From Heligmosomoides polygyrus polygyrus (lineage: Eukaryota; Nematoda; Chromadorea; Rhabditida; Heligmosomidae), in the NCBI GenBank assembly GCA_947396885.1, contig OX377205.1:50514676-50578675 (forward strand): a stretch of DNA of 64,000 nucleotides, in the 5' to 3' direction. This document shows positions 9,805 to 21,689 of the stretch, piece after piece. The notes beneath the pieces are model-generated. The model worked only from the letters and a program-made list of their open reading frames with translations, ran no database searches and was not told the origin of the DNA. A program made the position numbers and the translations under genes. Each line of letters begins with the position of its first letter. Position 1 is the first letter of the stretch.

Positions 9805-12800
9805 TCACGACGAGTCTTTTTCGTGCACACGTCGGATGTGCTTCCGCAACTCGCTTCCCAAAGGGTACCTAAAAAAAACAATGGTACTGCGCGGTGATCA
9901 GAGCAGAGCGATGGATGGCATGTACCTCCTGGAGCAAGTAGGACAAACGTGGTCGTTCCGATCTTCATGGACCCTTCTTCTGTGAATGCTAAGCGAGGAA
10001 TGAGTAGCGAAGGTTTTACAGCATTGTTCGCATGCATACGGCAGAGTTGCCTAAAGGCGCAGCATTAAGCAAAGCAAACCATCTGATATCCGCGCAACTT
10101 ACAGAAAGCACTTTCACATAGGTGTGTTGGTCGGTCTCGGGCTCACCAACTTTCTCCGGATGCTTTCTTTCAATATGTCGCCGACGAGACTGCATAGACG
10201 CACACACCAGAAAACAGTACGGGCAGGACTTATCTGAAAACAGGCGCAGTGGTCCCTAGGAGTCCATAGGATGTCTAAGTGAAGCACACCTTTAACAGGA
10301 CGTCCGGAAGAGCTTCCTATGCTCAGAGTACTAGTCGTCTCCGACGAAGCGACTGAACGCGCAGAGCTGTCCTGAGAAACGGCCGACATGGCGTCGAGTT
10401 CCTGACGGGCTTTCCTCCTTCGCTCTGCTATTTGCTCCTTGCTTCCACAGTACCACTTATGGCGCTACAAAATTGATGTCAAAATGCGCTTCACAAAAGC
10501 AGTAAAAGGCACAGCCTACCAGGCCAAAATTTCTCTCATTACTGGTGAAACGTTTCAAAACACTGTATTCAACATATACTGTATTGATTAGATGCCGCAT
10601 GTCACTGAAAACCGGCTTGACTCCATTATGGTAACCGACACCGGTGAATGCTGTGGCACCTTGGTTCAGAAAGTTCCAGAATTGAGCCTTCCGTAAATCC
10701 ACAATTGAAAAGAACGTCTATCTTAGCAGCTAGCACGACTTGACGTAGATCACATTCTCGTTATCGGGATAGTCACAGTAATCACTTGATCTGTCTGCCC
10801 GGAAAACAGAATTACAATTAAATTAGGTTGGCCGGAAACTTGTGGCAGTGTTTGTGCAACAGTTTTCATTCGTTTATTACTGAATCAATATTTAACTTAC
10901 TGCGCACTTTTGTTTAAACGTCTACTACTGTAATACGGAATTCTTCGCTCTGACGGAATAGGTTATGTTTTACCTTTGCTTGATAATTCTGTTTCTCCGA
11001 GGGCTTACTGAAGTACGTTGAAGGAGCAATTCCGAACTACAGTTCATTTTAATTTCAAATTGGGTCAAATCGCTGTCGAAAAACCCGACAAATCAACCAT
11101 GTGGGGGCAGGAGGGGGGGGGGGGGAAGGGCGACTAGTGTTGGAGAATGGATCGCACAACAATAGTTCGGAAGACTTCGTTCTCGAGATTTAAACCTTGA
11201 AAATGAACCCCGAAGCGGCAGAACTACAATAATCCAGGACGACGATTTGAAGCTTTCGGGGACGCTAACCCATCGCGAACAGTGCGTGAGATTGAGGAAG
11301 GTCTAGGAGTCAGTCAAACTGCCGTTACAGATGGTTTGAAACGCCTCGGAAAGGTGAAAATGGTCGAAAAGTGGGTGCTCCACAGTTTGAGCTATGTCCA
11401 GAAACTGTCGCGTTTCGAAATCTGTTCTTTTTTGCTTCTCCGGGAATCAAATCGACCAGTTTTTGGACGTCACATGTGATGAAGAATGGGTTCTGTATGA
11501 TAACCGAGGACGACCAGGACAGATCGCCGAACCCTCCATACATTCCCCAAAGCCGAAATGCCACCAGAAAGGACGATGGTAACATTGGGGTGGTCGGCAT
11601 TGGCGTGATCCACTACAAGATTCTGGAATCAGGCCGAACCATCACAGCAGTGTCCCACCATGACGAAATCGACGTGACTTACCGAAAATTGCGTGAGCTA
11701 CAGCCAGCACTGGTAAACACAATAGGTCCCCCATTCTTCTGCACGACCGCGCAAACCCACGCACGTCAGAAAACACCACGTGAAAATTGAGCGAATTAGA
11801 GTTCTGCCTCACCAGCCTACTCGCCAGGCCTTGCCACCTTTTCAAGCACTTTCAGAACTTCTTCGCTGATTCGCATTCGCAAAACAGTTGCCACATCTCG
11901 TCCACCAAGTTTTTTTTTTCGCTGATAGAATTAGTCAACAATCATCGCGTTGGAAAACTGTGCTGACGCGAATGGTGCCTATTTCGACTGAATTCGGCGA
12001 GTATGAAAACGTTGTGATTGTGTGAAGTGGACCAGTCAAAACCGACAGAGCTTTTCAGCCAACCTCATACTTCGTACATTTCTAATGTAATGTCTACAAT
12101 TCTCAACGCAGTTTTCATATTACCTGACTCAGTAATGTTCTGAAAAAACCGAACGTAAAGGAATTCAGGTTTCATAGTCTTCAAATATCTTACCCTAAGT
12201 TCCTCACTAACGCCAAAGGCTTTTCCACACGCCTTACACTGATGCGTCTTCTCAATCTTCACACCATGTATGGAAAGGCCGTGGACTTTACTCATGTGAA
12301 CTTCAACAGAAATAGCTTCCCTGAAGAAAAAAAGTTAGAAAATGCACAGGATTGAATGAAGCAATTAGAATCCAACCAGCACGGAAACTCACTTAAACTC
12401 TCTCTTGCAGACAGCACACGTCAACACCACATGACTGTGGGTTTCAAGATGACGTTCAAGGTGTTGGTATGTAACGAATCGTCGAAAGCATTTGGGACAT
12501 TTGTACTTGTATTCCTAAATTTATAATAAGTAGGATTGCTCTGGAATAGCTACTATTTATTGCTCTCCCACGGGAACAGCAGGCAGCAATGTTCAGTACC
12601 TTTTTGGTAGCAAGATGTACATCCGACACGTGCTGACGCATTCCTTCTTCGTCTGTGAACACCTTACTACATACGAAGCAGCAAAACATAGAAACGTTCT
12701 AAAAATGCCAATGAAATAGATAGAGGCGATCCTTTCTGGGCACATCTGGAAGGCGCACCTTGTTCTCGATTGCCAACTGCCTTCTCAGCTCAATTACACG

Positions 12801-14752
12801 AAGCTTTTCTGCTTTCCTCTCGTCCCGTACAGCTTTCTCATTGTTCCACTGCTTCACCATCTTACACAGTTCATCGAAATCTTTAGCGTTTTTCTCCAGC
12901 TCCTGAAAAATCAACGCTGACGTACAGCACCATCTTCTTCAGCAGCGATGGTAGATAACCCCCAAGGCTATGAGAACGGTGGTCCTAACTTTGATCCTTC
13001 AATTATACTCCGACCAGCAGTCAACTGGCCTAGTGGCCAGCCTGAGTTATCAGGAATACATTAAGGTTAATGATCGGCGCAACCCTAGTCCGTGAGGGAG
13101 GAAACTGGTAGCAGTGCTTTCAGCACATTTCGGGCGGCGGTTCCAGGCAAAGAGACAGCACCACTCCACTCTCTCGCAGATTAGTAGTGCATCGTCTTCA
13201 TAAAAATTGGCTTTATTTCTGCCGTCATCATCGAACACAAAACGTGAGACACCCTCCCTTTACCACTATGACGTTAAGCATTCTCCCGGATAAGCACGTC
13301 GCTGGGGTTACGCACTTTTCTCAGCTAGATCATGCCTCAGCACAGGACCTCTGCGGTTTTCCTAGGGCTGGATTCATTAACGACTTACGTAACTTTAACG
13401 GGAATTGTAAGCTTATCAAGCGATGTGGTGAGCGATAAGCCGCGCTATCTGAGCTTTTTATCGGCTTATAGCTCACCATATCGCTTGATAAGCTTACAAT
13501 TCGTTTAATTAGTTATGTAAGTCGTTGATGAATTTAAAGTTATGTAAGTCGTTGATGAATCCGGCCCCTGGACTGAGCGCCGACTCGGGTTCAATTCTCG
13601 ACTATGACCAAGGCAGGGTTAGCCAGCACCCATAGAATTAGTATAAATAGGAGTTAGCGATGTCCGACGCTAGCTTAGGCACACTTTTCGCTCAATCAAA
13701 TGATTGAGCGCCAAAAAATCCAAGTGCCCACCAAAGGAAGACTCCTCAAAGACCTATTCTGATGTTGCCCCAGCACGATGACACTATGGGTTAAACAATC
13801 CCTAGTGAGGCCCAGCAGGCTCTACGCCAGCTAGACCAGTACGGCTCACTGTCTGCGCAGATAGGTATTAAGAGCTTGTTTCGAAGCAATGTGCATGAAT
13901 TCTGCTGAGATTTCTGTTCAGGACCTAACCGCGGGACCGTTAACTCCCGCTCCTCCCCCCCCCCCCCCCCCTCTCACTACAATTCTCGTAGAACATGGTG
14001 ATGGACAATACTCCTACTTTCCAGCATCACTGACTCCACCACTCCAATTTTCTAGTCATATTTGTAACTACTTCTTATTGACAACCTAACCAAGCTGGAT
14101 ATGGACTATGCTGCCCAGAACCGATGTTTACAAACCATAACATGAAGGCAAACAAGGCATAGTGAAACAATTAACGCCACCTTCACAATCCTCTCAGTGG
14201 ATTCCGCCTTGTTCTGCGCCTCAATTTCCTCCTTCTGAAGCTCTCCCTCGAGCTTAAAAGTGACGAATTAGACAGTTTCAGATTCAAAGGCAATCCTAGT
14301 TCAAGGGGTCACCACCCAGACGTGTAGCAATCCCAGGCTAGCAGATAGCAACACTACTGTTTCGGGGCAAGTCTCTTTGTTTGTGCTCACTTTTGCACCC
14401 GCTCTCGAACACGCAAGGCACGGTGACCCCCCTCCGAACCAAGATTGCACCGGGATTTAAATGAATAAATGAACGAAATGTGAAGAGAGCAACACTTACC
14501 TGTATCAAAACGTCTTCATGGGAATCTTCCCACATGTAGTAATAGTTGCAAATGTCCAGCTCTGCGTCGCCTTGTTGGTTTTCGTAACCACCATTCTTGT
14601 ACAAACGGTCCAGCTGTTCACTAAACACTAAAGAATGGCGCTGAAGCTATGAGATTGCAGGATACGTATTGCACGCACTTTGTCTTGCAAGTAGAAGTTG
14701 ATGGAGCCTCGCAATCCAATCCTGCGAGTACATCGTCGACGAAACCAGTATC
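9805..14752 (-). CDS. C2H2 zinc-finger protein, 11 exons (5' end not resolved)
   Basis: Likely nuclear DNA-binding protein. Exons (high to low): 14752-14679, 14620-14500, 14252-14181, 12902-12759, 12698-12600, 12514-12393, 12320-12194, 10464-10290, 10233-10103, 10050-9926, 9868-9805 (TGA 9807-9805). Phases match at every junction and the total is 1,254 nt (417 codons plus stop); acceptors are TTTCAG/TTTAG-like. An acidic N-terminal part (FVDDVLAGLDCEAP) is followed by a charged coiled-coil-like region (LEGELQKEEIEAQNK, ERKAEKLRVIELRRQ) and seven fingers. Fingers 1-3 and 5-7 fit C-x2-C-x12-H-x3/4-H, for example YKCPKCFRRFVTYQHLERHL and YACEQCCKTFATHSSLSIHR. Finger 4 (CKACGKAFGVSEELRRHKWYC) ends in Cys. 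A Ser-rich linker separates fingers 4 and 5. No start ATG was found upstream of 14752, so at least one exon is missing. Target and ortholog are not recognised. Confidence 0.9.
10826..12064 (+). mobile_element. Degenerate mariner in a zinc-finger gene intron
   Basis: About 1.24 kb, within the 1.7-kb intron 10465-12193. The left end ggttggccggaaacttgtgg follows TA; the right end, read inverted, is ggttggctgaaaagctctgt. The plus strand carries broken transposase pieces: REIEEGLGVSQTAVTDGLKR (helix-turn-helix region) from 11282, DEEWVLYDNRGRPGQ near 11480 and further pieces to ~12000, with several frameshifts and stops. A poly-G run lies at ~11109. The length is typical of mariner; it cannot encode a functional enzyme. 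Confidence 0.85.
13361..13568. mobile_element. Foldback MITE, ~208 bp
   Basis: Nearly the whole segment is an inverted repeat. ggctggattcattaacgact on the left pairs with the inverted form of agtcgttgatgaatccggcc on the right, and ttgtaagcttatcaagcgat recurs inverted about 60 bp later. The loop is around 13440-13460. It lies in the 1.3-kb intron 12903-14180 of the zinc-finger gene, and part of the right arm (ttatgtaagtcgttgatgaa) is duplicated. Superfamily unknown. The rest of the intron shows only a poly-C run near 13955. Confidence 0.75.
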
Positions 14753-14818
14753 CTAAGAACAATTATGAAGTATGCTAATCAATAGGAGAAGCGGAATTCG
14801 GTACTCGATGACCGAATA

Positions 14819-14840
14819 GGTTTAATTACCCATGTTTGAG
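14819..14840 (+). other. Genomic SL1 spliced-leader-like sequence
   Basis: These 22 bases match the nematode SL1 leader at 21 positions; only position 15 differs (A to T). The sequence is not followed by the expected SL RNA donor and Sm-site region, so it does not look like an SL RNA gene. An AATAAA lies about 50 bp downstream (14889-14894). A weaker copy (about 19 of 26 positions alike) starts at 14945. It may be a retroposed, trans-spliced transcript end. The strand is opposite to the adjacent zinc-finger gene. Confidence 0.7.
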
Positions 14841-15470
14841 GAGTAGCCTTAATTAGCTACACACTGCTAACCGTAGTTGTCACTGTGAAATAAATTTCCT
14901 AAGGTTGAGGTACTTTTAACACTCGTGGATCTCTCCACAGTTTAGGTTTAATAACTAAGGTATAAGGAGTGTTTAAGTTATCTGGCCAGCCGAGCACCAC
15001 CTCCTTCGACGACGCAATTTTCTCAGCAGAGTGCGCACCTATCTTTTTCTAACACCACTAGGAGTGCTTTCGCTGGGTCTTCGCCTTCGTGCGAACGACG
15101 TACCTATGCTAAAGGCACGATGAGATTAACAGATCAAGGTACTTGACCGGCTTCGGCCAGCGTTGCAGCATATCTTAGCAGAGATAACCTGGATGAGCTA
15201 CAAACTCGGAGACGCCTATAGACACATGTGCAGAACCACGCTAAGCACAAGGGATTATTAGATTCATTTGCGCTTCCGAACAAGAATTCGGAACTCCCTT
15301 TTCCTTGTTGAGATCAGCACTCATCTATGAAGAACCAAACATGGAAGGAATGCGACCTGTTGATCAACTGAATAAGCGGACAAAGCACGAAAATAGGGCT
15401 TAGGGGGAGGGCTGTTCCTCCTAGGATTCGATATTTTCGATATCTAGCATTCGGTAGGATAAAAAATTTC
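14841..15470. other. No gene seen
   Basis: Apart from the weak second SL1-like match near 14945, no frame or repeat is convincing. Any missing first exon and promoter of the minus-strand zinc-finger gene should lie here or further right. Confidence 0.4.
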
Positions 15471-16127
15471 GGCACTATTGTACTTTACGGACTCCAGAGG
15501 ACGAGGAGAGGTCGAAATTTTTTTGCCAATTACGGTAGGTTACGGTAGGTACCCTTGACAAAGACATGGCCACCAATTTCGCCCAGTAAGGAACGCTTGC
15601 GTGACGGTCAGGATGTACGAAATATGGCCACGACCCTCGCCAGAGGAATACGATCTTCGTCCCATCCCCTTGCTCACCCAACTCCAACCCCTTAGGTTTC
15701 ACCGAGAGTCTAGCGTCTGCCTTACAAAACCTTTGAGACGCAAAACAAAATTTTCCGGTCCGCAGAACAGCGGAGGTAGCTTCTGACACCACGCCCCAGC
15801 AGAAAGCGTGTGTACATTCTGACGGAACGGGGACCGGAACGCTTTAGAATATCTCAAAAAAAATCTTTCAGGCGATCGCTACGGGACCGTTTGCACTCTG
15901 TGCCACTACCATAGCGCCCAGATAACTAACCCTTTTAGCCAAAGTTTGGGCGAAATTGGTGATAATGAACTCGACAGCCTTGGTCACCCGTACCTACCGT
16001 AATCCGCCAAAATTTCAAAAACGGGTGTCTGATTCATGATCAGCACCCCAAATAAACCTAGGTAGTATAGGTGAAGTTTGTGCGAAATTTTTTTCAACCT
16101 CTGGAGTCCTGAAAAAACAATAGCGGC
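15471..16127. mobile_element. TIR element, GGCACTATTG family, decayed copy
   Basis: The left end ggcactattgtactttacgg is matched by the inverted right end around 16085-16127 (caacctctggagtcctg...caatagcgg). The interior contains tacggtaggttacggtaggt and its relatives, as in the next element. Flanks aaaatttc and aaattc are similar but not a perfect duplication. No coding potential. Confidence 0.75.
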
Positions 16128-16353
16128 AAATTCAGGTTTCAAAAAGCACATAGGGCTGTACTACATGGTGACCGCCTCACCTCGACCCTATTTGCGCCAC
16201 CAGTCGCCATTTAAAGAACGACTATTGCGGAGAAACGGAGCTGTGAATACACCAGCGAGAATTTGGAAAGTTCATAATGATTTTAGAAGACTGGAAGCTT
16301 AACGCCTAGGGGTCAGTCGAAGTGCTATTCATTGACATAGCAGTGCAACCAAC

Positions 16354-17084
16354 GGCACTATTGTACTTTCACAACTCCACGGGTCGAGGAGAGGTCGAAA
16401 AAAAATTTTTCGCCCAAACTTCGGCTAGGGGGTTATTTGGGGTGCTGATCACGAATCTGAGATCCGTTTTCAAAATTACGGCCGATTACGGTAGGTTACG
16501 GTAGGTACGGGTGACTAAGGCTGCCAAATCATGATCACCGATTTCGACCAAACTTCGCCTATAGGGTTATTTGGGGTGCTGATCACGAATATGACATCCG
16601 TTTTTCGTTTTACGCTGGAGTACGGTAGGTTACGGTGGGTACCGGTGAGTAAGGTAATGGTCACCGATTGCGCCCAAACTCCAGCGTAAAACGAAAAACG
16701 GATATCATATTCGTGATCAGCACCCCAAATAACCCCCATAGGCGAAGTTTGGGCGAAATCGGTGATTATGACCTCGACAGCCTTAGTCATCGGTACCTAC
16801 CGTAACCTACCGTACTCCAGCGTAAAACGAAAAACGGATGTCATATTCGTGATCAGTACCCGAAATAACCCCCATAGGCGAAGTTTGGGCGAAATCGGTG
16901 ATTATGACCTCGACAGCCTTAGTCATCGGTACCTACCGTAACCTACCGTACTCCAGCGTAAAACGAAAAACGGATGTCATATTCGTGATCAGCACCTCAA
17001 ATAACCCTCCTTGCCGAAGTTTGGGCGAAAAAATTTTTTTCGACCTCTCCTCGACTCGTGGAGTTGTGAAAGTACAATAGTGCC
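16354..17084. mobile_element. TIR element, GGCACTATTG family, 731 bp, 8-bp TSD
   Basis: Starts ggcactattgtactttcaca and ends with the inverse (ttgtgaaagtacaatagtgcc). The directly flanking octamer caaccaac is identical on both sides (16346-16353 and 17085-17092). Internally, a ~145-bp module (tcatattcgtgatcagcacc, gaagtttgggcgaaatcggt, ctaccgtaacctaccgtac) occurs three times on one strand and about twice inverted, so the element is a nested palindrome. It is non-autonomous; no ORF is meaningful. A decayed related piece lies near 45100-45210. Confidence 0.9.
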
Positions 17085-17239
17085 CAACCAACACCTAATC
17101 ATGTAGCAGAAAGTTAATGTTTAGAGCTGCTTGTGATCTCATCGAACTCATCGAAATGTGAGACTGAAAGCATCCACTGACAGATACGAAATCCTTTGTG
17201 GTATCCCGACTGCCGAAGCCAAAAATTATTAGCGGCTTC

Positions 17240-19144
17240 GGTACTATTGTACTTATGGTACCCCACTTAATCTTGTTCAAAATAGGTCTACTAGGGGTAA
17301 TCTGCCATGGAAAGAACGAATATCACACTCGTTTTTTGCGGAAATGCCTTATAAGCCCGTAACATTGACTTCCAAGGTTACAGGGCACGGGTCAACAATG
17401 ACTCATGTTTCGGCGGTTTCGTTGTGCCGTCGGCGCCCTCTCGATTAGAGATCCCGCTCTCCTGCCTCGCTGCATCTCTCCACCGTTGCGCTAGAGTCCA
17501 GACAACGGAGCGCAGGCAAGATGATTACATGTGAACTGGTCCCCGAAAAATTCCGTCACGCGCGAGCGGCGAGAGTCAGATGAGCAGAGTGACTCTCCAG
17601 ATTGGGCTAGGGAAGGGACTCCGGGGTGTGGCGAACAGGGAGGCGTGGAGTGCACGAGACGACACGACGAAAAACCGCGCGCCGCCTTGGCACTATGCCA
17701 AGCGGACCAGTTCTCCGGCAACGAGGCGAGATAGGGCAGCTCGAGGACTGCGCTTCATAAACCATTATTTCGCACACGAAGGATGTCGGCTAGGCGACCT
17801 CTCTTATTAAAAACGTTGATGCGATGAGATAGTCTTGCCTTACCTTTTCGACTTTTTTTAAAAACAATGTCACGTCAAGGACATTGGTAATAGTACTCGC
17901 AACTATTTGAGATGCGCCGTGTACTTGCCAGAACGTCACAGTGGAGTGCTTGTTTCGTTGCACAAAGTTAATGCAAAGTACTGAGCGGCTTGGAATAGGC
18001 TATATCGCTTTTCTTGTGTAGACAAATGGGATTTCAAGTCCGCTTCTTCTCGAAACCTGGCTTCGGAACGCTTCGGAGATCAGTTACTGCAGTGCTGTGT
18101 GAACAAAGATAGGTTTTTATCTCAAAGCGAGGGCCTTTTTCAGAAGTTTTATCCTAAGGTTCATTGCTTCTTGCTGCATGCAAATGAGTACATTCCATCC
18201 CTATCGTCTGTAAAAGGAGACAGACCTAAGGCTACCAGAAAGCTTAAGGATCAGAGATCGGGCTTAAGGATTGTCATCTGTTCATAAACGCAATGTTCTG
18301 CCCAAGGAAGGCGAATTATAGAACACCATGGGGATGATCCACTTAAGTTTGTTGCTTCCTGTCTTCCACTGGCATGTGCTTCCTGGAAAACCTTGCCATT
18401 ATCTAAGCAGGACCCAAACGTTGTCTCCACCAATTTCTTTTTACAAATCCAGTTTTGCCAGACCTGCGTGCCTCCACTAGTTGATGTCTGTCGTGCCACC
18501 CAAAACATAGCAGCTTCAGACGTCTGTTTCGTGACTTTTAGGAAGGTCTGTAGGCTGCGAAAGTTGCATCCCTTTCTCCCTCTAGAAACTCGGTCTTCTT
18601 GCACCGCGCGTCTTCGCGACTGCTAATGGTTATGGAGGAGCAGGCGACGGGAGGGTACCCTCACCCGCGCGTTGAGTCAGCTCACTCGGCCGCGGATCGC
18701 AGCCGAAGTGCCTGTTTCTCTGCGCTCTCGCCTTTCCGCTCGTCTGGTTGACCCGTGTCCTTAGACGAACTCCAGGATGAGGGCATTTTTAGCACGTGTG
18801 CGCTAGTGGACCCACATCCCAATTCTGTGCTCTCCTCCGCTCGCGCGGATCCGCTCCAAAACAGCTTTCAAGGCTTTTCGAGATTTCAAGGCTTATGCCC
18901 TGGCTAACCTCTGCTGCAGACTAGAGACGACGAAAAAGTGCGCAGCGGTAAGATGCGGATTCTCTGCGTCTCTTACCAACGCGCGCTATTTCACAAGGCC
19001 CTAGGCAATTCTAACTTAATATAACGGGCTTATAAAGCATTTCCGCAGAAAACGACTATGATATTCGTTCTTCCCATGACAGACTACCCCTAGTAGACCT
19101 ATTTTGAACAAGATTAAGTGGAGTACCGTAAGTACAATAATACC
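17240..19144. mobile_element. TIR element, GGTACTATTG family, 1.9 kb, 8-bp TSD
   Basis: The left end ggtactattgtacttatggt and right end (inverted ggtattattgtacttacggt) are complementary over ~110 bp, including ccccacttaatcttgttcaa and the block near 17320 / 19060. The octamer gcggcttc flanks both sides (17232-17239, 19145-19152). The ends resemble the GGCACTATTG elements. The interior has GC-rich stretches (17440-17760, 18600-18980), some shared with 21340-22000 and 29860-30260, but no recognised protein; its short frames are not supported. Confidence 0.87.
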
Positions 19145-19152
19145 GCGGCTTC

Positions 19153-21223
19153 TGCTGCAGAGCGCTCGATATATTTTTTGCATCTCGTTGTGCTTATCAA
19201 AGTTTCCTTTAATGCGATGCCATCGAGCTTTTTCGCTTATGTTAACTCGGCCGCAGTTTACATACTGGAGAAAATAAACACTTTTACGCCCATTCCTTCA
19301 GGTATTTATCCCCTGCCATATGCTCGTGTTCCCCCGTTGGTGGAAATCCAATCAATATCAAGATATCACGCCCCAATTCCGCGTCGGGGAAGACTCGGAG
19401 TAGACGAGCATACGGCCCCAGATATAGGATTCCTTGACATTTCCATGCACCTTTTAACATGCCTTTGCGTTTGTGCGTTCGGGTCCAAAAGCGAAAATTG
19501 GAAGGAATGATGACAATGCAGCTGACACCACCGTGTATCGACTGAACTAGGACAGGACTATCGCGTGATCCCGCAACGACCGCCCTGTGTGCTGTGCAAA
19601 AAAGCCCCATTTCGGCGGACAACTCACCGCTGCTCTGGCCTTCTAGTGGGTAGTAACTCTAGTGAGAAAAGACGAGAAACTCGCCTCCTTGGCAGAGAAA
19701 CACCTCAACCTGTGGTGCGAAGAGAACAGTTTACATGAGGTCTCCAAATACGCTGCCTACGATGAATTGAAGAGGCGCGGCTCAAACGGACTCGTTAAGG
19801 AGGGGCAGTCGGAGTAAAATAGGTGCCTCAATGAAGCCTTAGTGATAACGGGGAGAGGGAAGGTGATCGCTTGGCCAGACAACTTCACTCGCTGCGCTTC
19901 GAGCAGCCGCATTTTGGAGCAAAATATAGCAAATGCGGATACATTGACTGGGTCTCGGTCCTGGAGAAGGCGACACGGAGCGAGCTCCGCCAGAGTATAC
20001 GAGTCGTCGGCATCGGAACGCATGGAGCCAGAGCCAGAGCGGACATCCATCGCGAGCATCGGCACCTCGCCGCGACGACAACGGCGAACTGGCGAAACCA
20101 GCCGACGATCGATACCGCGCCACGGGCGGGTCCTGCGCGGAGGCCAGCTACGGTCGCCGCTGGAGACGAGCCAAGTCGCCCTGGCCGTCGGCGGGTTTCT
20201 GCGCCGGTGCCGTTGTGCTGTTTACCGCTTTGCGTTTGCTTATGTGTGCGTGGGAGAGACGGGCAACCGCCTGAGCCTCCGCGTGCGTTGTTGGCTCCGT
20301 GGGGCTCGGCTGGGACGCGTCCCACCGCTTCTGTGACCCGGGGTTTCCCTGTTGCGTGTGCTTGCCACTCGAAGCACAGGACGTCCCCAATGGGACACCA
20401 CGTCCTCAAACCGTCATCGCAAGGACAGTCGTTGCGGCGGAGAGGGGAAGCTTCACAACATGGTTTGAGGCGGTTTTGGATGGAACATTTTGGGAAGAAG
20501 CCCTTTCTGGAAGCTGTATAGTGCATGCCTGAAGGAGTGCGTTGTCACCAGAGCGTAATGCGACGTGTTTGACGCCCCGTTAGGTTGGGCCGAACACTTC
20601 ACTGCTGGAGTGAATTTGAATTCGGAAACTCATAAAGACGAAACAAGATGATCCTAAGCAGCGATTTGAAATAGACCTGCATCGAAGAGTGCTTCCGTCC
20701 TCATCCGACATCCCTGTTCTAGTTCATCGACCTCGAAGGACGACTGCTAGTAATCGAACAGCGGCGTGTTTCTATTATTGCTTGAACATCGTAAAACCAA
20801 GATGTTCAAGCTATAGCTGCTTAGCAAACATGTATGGTTAGGCTGATATCACATTTTCTTGAGAGTAAAACGTCAAGCTCTTAAAGCCAGTAATGATTAC
20901 GGCCATAACGCAAGCTGATTTATACCGAAAGTAAAATAACGAAACGGCAGAGGTCACCATGTAAGGGAGCCCTGTACGACGTTCCGTGTTGCAGGAATTT
21001 AAAAATTTAATACAGCACTGGTGTTTCCACCCGGCGGTGAACCGGATGAACCGGATGAACCGTGAAAAGCGCCCCGCACTATAGTTCCACGGATGTGGAG
21101 GCGATTTGAATTCGCATTTGGCCATACAATGACTTGCAGTGGCCAGTCGATGAACAATTCAACGCTTTATCCTTCCCAGACAATTGCGGTGCCGATTCAT
21201 CAGAGGGACAGAGGGTTGGAAGG
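19153..21223. other. Unresolved region with overlapping open frames at 19842-20526
   Basis: Frames of 164 codons (19842-20336, plus), 216 codons (19871-20521, plus) and 213 codons (20526-19885, minus) overlap in a GC-rich block. All three are Arg/Pro/Ser-rich, with no recognised domain and no clear splice pattern, and at most one could be real. A short hairpin (ttgcttgaacatc...gatgttcaagc) lies near 20780-20812. The rest shows nothing I can name. Confidence 0.3.
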
Positions 21224-21231
21224 CTTGTTTG

Positions 21232-21593
21232 GGCGCAAATAGAGTCGGGGCGGGGGTCACCATAGCCAGTTGCAGCGAGTAGCTACAACGAATGTTAATT
21301 CAGTATTTCTCCTTGTTTCAATTACATATCCGTGTTTTATCTCCTTCCGAATTGGGCAAGGGAGGGAACTCCAGGATGTAGACAATTTTATTACGGGCGC
21401 GTCACTCGAGTCACACCCTGGATGTCCCTTCCCTTGTCCAAATCTGTGCCATCCTCGGCTGACGCGGAGAAGAGCACTGAACAGAGCTATAGCATTGTTT
21501 GTACTTTTTCTTTACTATCAGTGTGCCTTATCTCTTTTTTTGGGTTGGTGACACTTTCTAGGAGGTGACCCCACCCCCGATCGAATTGGCGCC
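21232..21593. mobile_element. MITE, GGCGCAAATAG family, 362 bp, 8-bp TSD (copy 1)
   Basis: Begins ggcgcaaatagagtcggggc and ends ccccacccccgatcgaattggcgcc, which is its approximate inverse. The octamer cttgtttg flanks both ends (21224-21231, 21594-21601). The interior has a palindromic ctgacgcggagaagagcac segment and ggtgacac blocks. Non-coding. Confidence 0.9.
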
Positions 21594-21689
21594 CTTGTTT
21601 GGCCTGGACGCGAAATCCGAACCAGAAACCACGTATCGGGTGCACGCGACAGCCGGCATTCGCGAAAAAATAACGAGGCAGGGTAGGTT

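Noticed and set aside
13575..13625. A tRNA gene suggested by GGGTTCAATTCTC
   Set aside because: No matching A box or cloverleaf stems nearby.
14819..14930. An SL RNA gene
   Set aside because: Only the 22-nt leader matches; the sequence after it lacks the splice donor and Sm-binding portion expected of an SL RNA.
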